This document shows, one piece after another, positions 6,737-10,631 of a stretch of 10,631 nucleotides of DNA (position 1 is the stretch's first letter; each line of letters starts with the position of its first letter). The notes under the pieces are model-generated. The model saw nothing but the letters and a program-made list of their open reading frames with translations, had not been told where the DNA came from and made no database searches. Source of the DNA: Zarea fungicola (Eukaryota; Ascomycota; Sordariomycetes; Hypocreales; Cordycipitaceae); contig FWCC01000613.1 of assembly GCA_900169235.1 (NCBI GenBank), forward strand, positions 1 through 10,631. Direction: 5' to 3'. A program made the position numbers and the translations under genes.

Positions 6737-7403
6737 TATGACAAGTCTATAGCCGTATAGCAATTCGTGGTGTTGAATAGTTGCATCAATCTATACTTGT
6801 TCTATGCTGACGCAGAGTTTAGCGACGGCGATCGCAGCCTTACAGCACCGTTACTAGTTATTCTGATTACAAAGCACAGTTAAACCGCCCAAAAGCAAGA
6901 AGATAAATTCAGATTCCACTTTCAAAGTAGTTAAAAGAAAGGGAGCGTTTTAATACTATTTGTTTGCTATAGGCAGGTCGCTGGTGATTGGCCAAGTTGC
7001 TACCCTACATCACAGATGTAATTGTAACAACTGTCTATAACTGCNNACAGACAACTATAGCTTATAACTTGCAACTTCGTTACAATAATGTCGCGATTTC
7101 CTGTTCCGTTGCGCTCCTTTGCGCCAACTTTCGAAATATCGACATCAACACACTACAAATACCATTAATGAAGGAACAAATACTGCTTTCAATGTGATAA
7201 GAGTACATATACACGTTACAATATGACAGGTGGGCGATTGTGTTCGCATTAGTATGTACTATTTTCTATCTGTATATACCACTCCATGAAAGTTTTACCT
7301 AACATGACGAGAAATGTTTTGGATCAAAGCAAATAATTCAATGTCATAAACTCATAAATAGCCTGGTGCTGTGGCCCTCCTCCAAGGGCGAATAGCCAGC
7401 CTC
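6737..7403. other. Intergenic between the SnoaL-like gene and the lipase
   Basis: AT-rich DNA holds the promoter of the minus-strand SnoaL-like gene (left side) and the 3' UTR of the minus-strand lipase (right side). I see no additional gene. Two undetermined bases stand at 7045-7046. ATTGTAAC (7021-7028) and its reverse complement GTTACAAT (7079-7086) flank that spot, and AAGTTGC (6994-7000) pairs with GCAACTT (about 7071-7077), but the pairs interleave rather than nest, so they do not make one simple hairpin. Confidence 0.5.
7045..7046. other. Two undetermined bases (NN)
   Basis: The sequence reads ctgcnnacag. This is an assembly or base-calling ambiguity in AT-rich intergenic DNA next to short inverted repeats; no gene call depends on it. 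Confidence 0.98.
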
Positions 7404-9125
7404 TCAAACTTGATAGAGCGACGGATTTTGTGCAAGGAGATCCGACACCGGCTTTCTAAAGTCATCGTTCAAGATGTCATTGCTTGTTCCAGTTTTGAAC
7501 CACATAAGCTGCTTCTTGTCCGACCAACGTGGCCACTTTCCGAATCCACTGACACCCTTGTTTGGGTCAAGGTTGTAGAGGAAGTTGAAGTAGTAGGTGC
7601 GGCAGCTGTTCATGGCATTATTGGGCAGAATGCCGTAAAATACCTGAATGATATCCGTAGCATGAAACGTGCCCATTATGGGGACGATGTGGTCGTAGGA
7701 GGAGAGATAGGACCATGTGGGCATATCTGGTGCCTGGACGCTGTACGCGCCGAGGGCGAGGCGGCGCGTCAGCGTGAAGGTGAGGTCACCCAGCAGCGCA
7801 GCCAATCTCTTGAAGCCTGGGTACAGTTCGTTGAGGATGCCGGTGCGGAATGGGGATCCCTCCAGCAGGGATGTTGGGTACAGGTTGACCAGAGTGCGGA
7901 TTTGGGCTTTCGAAGCTCGGTGAAAGAAGAGTTCAGAGAGATAGTTGACGACGGAATCTGTGCTTGTGACGTTGTTCTGAAACAGGGCAAACAGAGTCCC
8001 TTCGTCTTCCTGGTCGCCGAGGATGTATGGGACTTTGTGCATTCTGCCGGCCGAGGTCATAATCTCAGGACTGTCGACGAGAACGGTCCCGTCAGGACGT
8101 GGCAGATAGCTGAGTGCCACGGAAGAGTACGAGAGAATACCCGGCTGTGAGGTGACGGCATCATAGAACTGCTGATAGGGCAGCTGGCGGAGGCACCCCA
8201 GGGTATCCGATTCGCCATCACAGCCAGCCTCTTCCACCACTGCGTCATATACTGCCTGCGCCTTGGCGCTGTCGATTCTCTCCGCCGGTGCGATGCTGCC
8301 GGAGTCCATAATGAGGCCTCGGAACAGGTCTTTGCCCTTGTATGTGGCGTTGCCGTTGAAGAGGAGCATCTGGTCGTACCCGGAAATGGCACCTGCAGAT
8401 TCACCCCAGATGGTTACTTTGCTGGGATCGCCGCCAAAGGCTTGGACATTGTCTGCCACCCACTCCAAAGCCATGCGTTGATCCAAGAGGCCTAAATTTG
8501 CTGCGCCATCAGCCAGGACCTCTTTGCCAGGCAGGAAGCCGAACCCGTTGACACGGTAATTGACGGAAACATAGACAAAGGGCTGGCCCTGCGGCACGGC
8601 GGTGGCAAGAATACTAGTTGCGTCGTATAAGCTGCTGGAGCCAAGTTCGAAGCCGCCACCAAAGATCCAAAACAAGACGGGGAGGTTATCACCCGCCTTC
8701 GTGCCCACTGGGCGCTGCACACTGACGGTGAGACAGTCCTCCTGGCCATTGAGTTTCTCTAGCAGTGGAATCTTGAGTGCAGAGCCGATGAGCGTGCTGA
8801 TGAAGTCCGTCGCCGCGCTTGAGACGAACATTTGCGGGCATGCTGCTGCGATGCCTGTTGCATCGAAGTTGCTGAGTTTGCTGGCAAGGCGTTTGGGAGG
8901 TCTTAGACGAAGGTTGCCAATGGGAGGCTCCGCAAAGGGTATGCCGTTGAATGTTTCAACGCCGAGTAGAGAACGGCCAACGACGGAGCCACCTGGAAAG
9001 GCAATATTGACATTGGCACCACGCTCTTCGATTCCATTAGCAAGCGGCGGCTGTGGAGTTGGGCTGGCTGAGCCAAGTGAGCCGAACCCCAGCAGCGCGA
9101 TTGAGAAGCTACGCAAGAGCTTCAT
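7404..9125 (-). CDS. Secreted type-B carboxylesterase/lipase (Candida rugosa lipase-like), intronless
   Basis: This 573-residue protein starts at ATG 9125 with a signal peptide (MKLLRSFSIALLGFGSLGSA). It hydrolyses carboxylic esters, probably lipids, outside the cell. The motifs of the Carboxylesterase family appear in order: FNGIPFAEPP (59-68), EDCLTVSVQRP (129-139), oxyanion-hole FGGGF (155-159), nucleophile GESAG with Ser243, the acid in GDQEDEGT (Glu375) and the base in GTFHATDI with His488. Cys96/Cys131 and Cys302/Cys311 match the two disulfides known in C. rugosa-type lipases. Length is normal for the family (about 540-580) and no frameshift or missing residue is visible. GC content is clearly higher than in the flanks. 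It lies on the same strand as the SnoaL-like gene, 667 bp downstream of it, too far for an obvious shared transcript. Confidence 0.95.
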   Translation of the reverse strand: MKLLRSFSIALLGFGSLGSASPTPQPPLANGIEERGANVNIAFPGGSVVGRSLLGVETFNGIPFAEPPIGNLRLRPPKRLASKLSNFDATGIAAACPQMFVSSAATDFISTLIGSALKIPLLEKLNGQEDCLTVSVQRPVGTKAGDNLPVLFWIFGGGFELGSSSLYDATSILATAVPQGQPFVYVSVNYRVNGFGFLPGKEVLADGAANLGLLDQRMALEWVADNVQAFGGDPSKVTIWGESAGAISGYDQMLLFNGNATYKGKDLFRGLIMDSGSIAPAERIDSAKAQAVYDAVVEEAGCDGESDTLGCLRQLPYQQFYDAVTSQPGILSYSSVALSYLPRPDGTVLVDSPEIMTSAGRMHKVPYILGDQEDEGTLFALFQNNVTSTDSVVNYLSELFFHRASKAQIRTLVNLYPTSLLEGSPFRTGILNELYPGFKRLAALLGDLTFTLTRRLALGAYSVQAPDMPTWSYLSSYDHIVPIMGTFHATDIIQVFYGILPNNAMNSCRTYYFNFLYNLDPNKGVSGFGKWPRWSDKKQLMWFKTGTSNDILNDDFRKPVSDLLAQNPSLYQV

Positions 9126-9221
9126 CGTGAACTATGAGTGTACACGGCAGAAGCAGATTGTGCTGGCCAAAATTTAGAAACTTTGCAAAAATCAAAGAAA
9201 AATTCCGCCTTTTAGCGCAAT

Positions 9222-9229
9222 CTTTATTA
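9222..9229 (-). promoter_or_regulatory. TATA-like box of the lipase gene
   Basis: Read on the minus strand this is TAATAAAG, about 97 bp upstream of the lipase ATG, with an A/T-rich leader between them. No CCTCGG or CCGAGG was noticed in the roughly 350 bp upstream of this gene, unlike the cutinase promoter. Position and composition are the only support. Confidence 0.28.
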
Positions 9230-9470
9230 CTTGACCATTAATAGAGATGTACCTCATGTGCTGGCGCACCGTGCTTGTCTTATACGCAGTCTCAGCTCTG
9301 CTTCAGCCCGCGCATTGTTCACCTGGCATAAAAAGCTGATGGATCAGACTCGGTCCCAAGTTTCCCATTTGGACCACCTAGAGTACAGTAATTGCTTACT
9401 GCAGTTAAACTCAAATAAATCGCGGCGGTTGTACTACCAGCCATTAGAACTCACCGCCACGGCATAATGC

Positions 9471-9503
9471 AAGTGGGATCTTGAAGTGGGATCTTGAAGT
9501 GGG
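9471..9503. repeat. 13-bp direct tandem repeat, 2.5 copies
   Basis: AAGTGGGATCTTG is present at 9471-9483 and 9484-9496, followed by a partial copy AAGTGGG at 9497-9503. Copies are identical. It lies in intergenic DNA about 350 bp upstream of the lipase start. Confidence 0.9.
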
Positions 9504-10321
9504 TTATTTGTAGCGGCAGTTCGTGTATCCATTCGCACTTGTTACCCTTTCGGAAGTGTCGCCGGGCCATGTTGCAATTGCATGGAGCCATGCACACAAG
9601 AGGCACATGTAGGCTGAAGTTCCCCCACAATCGTACGGGCTGTAGAGCTGCATATGGGTCTGGGGAAAAGAGCACCGGATGCATTGGGTGTTGTCTAGGA
9701 TGACACCTACGCGCAGACCCATGTACAGAAAGATTACGGCAGCACCCGAGTAATCTAGAGCTCTAGGGCTTACAAGTTGTTGTTGACGGCGAGGACTGGA
9801 GGATGTTGGATCAGATCTAAGATGCATTATGCTAAGTCCTGTTTTCTATACTTACCACTCTGGTCACTCTTGGTGAACATTGTAGTTATAGAGTTTTAGG
9901 ATGCAACGTCGACAATGGGCTAGGCAAGGTTTCCCCATTCTCCAGCTTGACAGAAACGCCACCATATCGGGCAAAAAAAAAAGTTAGCGCCCAAATAGAA
10001 GGTCAGCATGACCTTGTGCTGCATACAGGGAATGGTCTTGTGGCCAATAGTCTGGCTTACTATAGGTGTATGACGACAACGTACATAGTGTATCGATGCC
10101 ACGATGGGTACTCCGTCGTGGATGCTAAATTTATTGTTGCCGAGGCTATGCCATTGGTCCTTATAGGAATAATAAGTTCTCAGACGTGCACGAGGGAACG
10201 GAAAGCACTCTAGGCTCAAACTGGCAGTTTGAATTCATTAATGGTGCGGGCGGCGCAAGCAAGGCCATTGCTCTGACCCAACCCATGTCCCCGTTCATGC
10301 GCCCCGGGAGATCAATGCAAA

Positions 10322-10631
10322 CTAAATTTTAGTCTTGAACGTGGACGGCAGTCTCTGCATGCACAGAATTTTCAAAGAAAAAATACCATTGCAGTCCACT
10401 TTGACAGAGTCCCGTCGACCGGCAAAGGAACAAAGAACATTACCCAACGGAAGCACGGAGCTGCATATCATGCCCGTTTTATTATTCCCATTCATCAGAA
10501 GCGCTGCAGCCGAAGTTTCGGCATACAACTGTTGCCGTATCACTTGTTTCCCCTGCATAACACGCTCAATGCCGGCAAGACAATCCAATACACCAGCTAT
10601 GGCAGTGATATGTACTTGTGCCACGCCCCCA
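10322..10631 (-). CDS. Possible C-terminal fragment of a zinc-type alcohol dehydrogenase-like oxidoreductase
   Basis: A minus-strand frame is open from the window edge to TAG at 10322-10324. Its first part, with AQVHITAIAGVLDCLAGIER and then VMQGKQVIRQQLYA, resembles the last secondary elements of medium-chain dehydrogenase/reductases and enoyl reductases, where a helix with a GLERVM-like segment is followed by GKQVGKQL/VV and the chain ends. Here the expected GK before the last strand is IR, and the frame runs about 70 residues past the usual end into sequence with no family likeness. It may be a degenerate copy, or have an intron or frameshift near 10510. The plus strand is also open over 10277-10631, so coding sense is not certain. 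The N-terminal bulk would lie outside the window. Confidence 0.28.
   Translation of the reverse strand, partial: GGVAQVHITAIAGVLDCLAGIERVMQGKQVIRQQLYAETSAAALLMNGNNKTGMICSSVLPLGNVLCSFAGRRDSVKVDCNGIFSLKILCMQRLPSTFKTKI

Larger units (their letters stand above)
9126..10321. other. Lipase promoter side and intergenic DNA without a supportable gene
   Basis: The part nearest 9126 is the lipase 5' region. Beyond it, short frames occur on both strands (for example 9504-9827 and 9920-10219 on the minus strand), but none has recognisable motifs, splice structure or strand consistency. Small sequence features are a 13-bp tandem repeat at 9471-9503, the palindrome TGCAATTGCA at 9573-9582, an A10 run near 9973, and TCAAACTG-g-CAGTTTGA at 10216-10232. 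Confidence 0.5.

Noticed and set aside
6761..6763. TTG start for the SnoaL-like protein
   Set aside because: ATG at 6736 is available nine codons downstream and the added residues show no conserved character.
6988..7197. 69-residue frame spanning the NN positions
   Set aside because: Contains undetermined bases, lacks motifs and lies in AT-rich flanking DNA between well-defined genes.
7371..8150. 259-residue open frame antisense to the lipase
   Set aside because: Overlaps an intact lipase with complete triad and disulfides; the frame has no recognisable domain.
10277..10631. Plus-strand open stretch running to the window edge
   Set aside because: No clear start or family motif; the minus strand has a better, though weak, match to dehydrogenase C-termini. 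Kept as an alternative only.
1..10631. tRNA, rRNA, CRISPR or intact transposon
   Set aside because: No cloverleaf box-B-like sequence, rRNA segment, regularly spaced repeat-spacer array, terminal repeats or transposase/reverse transcriptase motifs were found by reading both strands.

Overview
The window looks like nuclear DNA from a filamentous ascomycete (Pezizomycotina). The reasons are spliced genes with 52-63 nt introns carrying GT donors and CTAAC/CTAAT branch points, secreted lipolytic enzymes typical of saprotrophic or plant-associated fungi, TATA plus pyrimidine-rich leaders, and GC-rich coding regions set in AT-richer intergenic DNA. The genus cannot be named from the sequence.

Layout, left to right. 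Positions 1-724 (+) hold coding-like segments that I cannot join into one intact gene: a possible terminal exon at 35-213, and degenerate frames up to 724. A five-exon secreted cutinase-family gene runs from 941 to 1858 (+), with a CCTCGG motif and a TATA-like box upstream. After about 1.3 kb without a firm gene comes a promoter-like block at 2989-3333, with a duplicated TGACAGCTGC box, TATAAAAG and a CT-rich leader. It is followed by an unusual 186-residue frame (3334-3894, +) made largely of ~50-bp DNA repeats. A two-exon Gfo/Idh/MocA-type NAD(P)-dependent oxidoreductase lies at 4521-5849 (+). It converges, with an 83-bp gap, on an intronless tandem NTF2/SnoaL-like protein (5933-6736, -). 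An intronless secreted type-B carboxylesterase/lipase with a complete catalytic triad occupies 7404-9125 (-). The right end (9126-10631) is mostly without a supportable gene. It may contain the 3' end of a zinc-type alcohol dehydrogenase-like gene on the minus strand.

How the genes may fit together: the cutinase and the lipase are both secreted ester hydrolases that act on plant polyesters or lipids. The oxidoreductase and SnoaL-like pair would suit processing of a sugar-derived or polyketide-like small molecule. No synthase, transporter or pathway regulator is visible, so a gene cluster is only a hypothesis. The least ordinary item is the repeat frame at 3334-3894. Its ~50-bp monomers are read in shifting frames, but the reading frame is restored after each three-monomer block (153 and 147 bp), giving two similar ~50-residue protein repeats.
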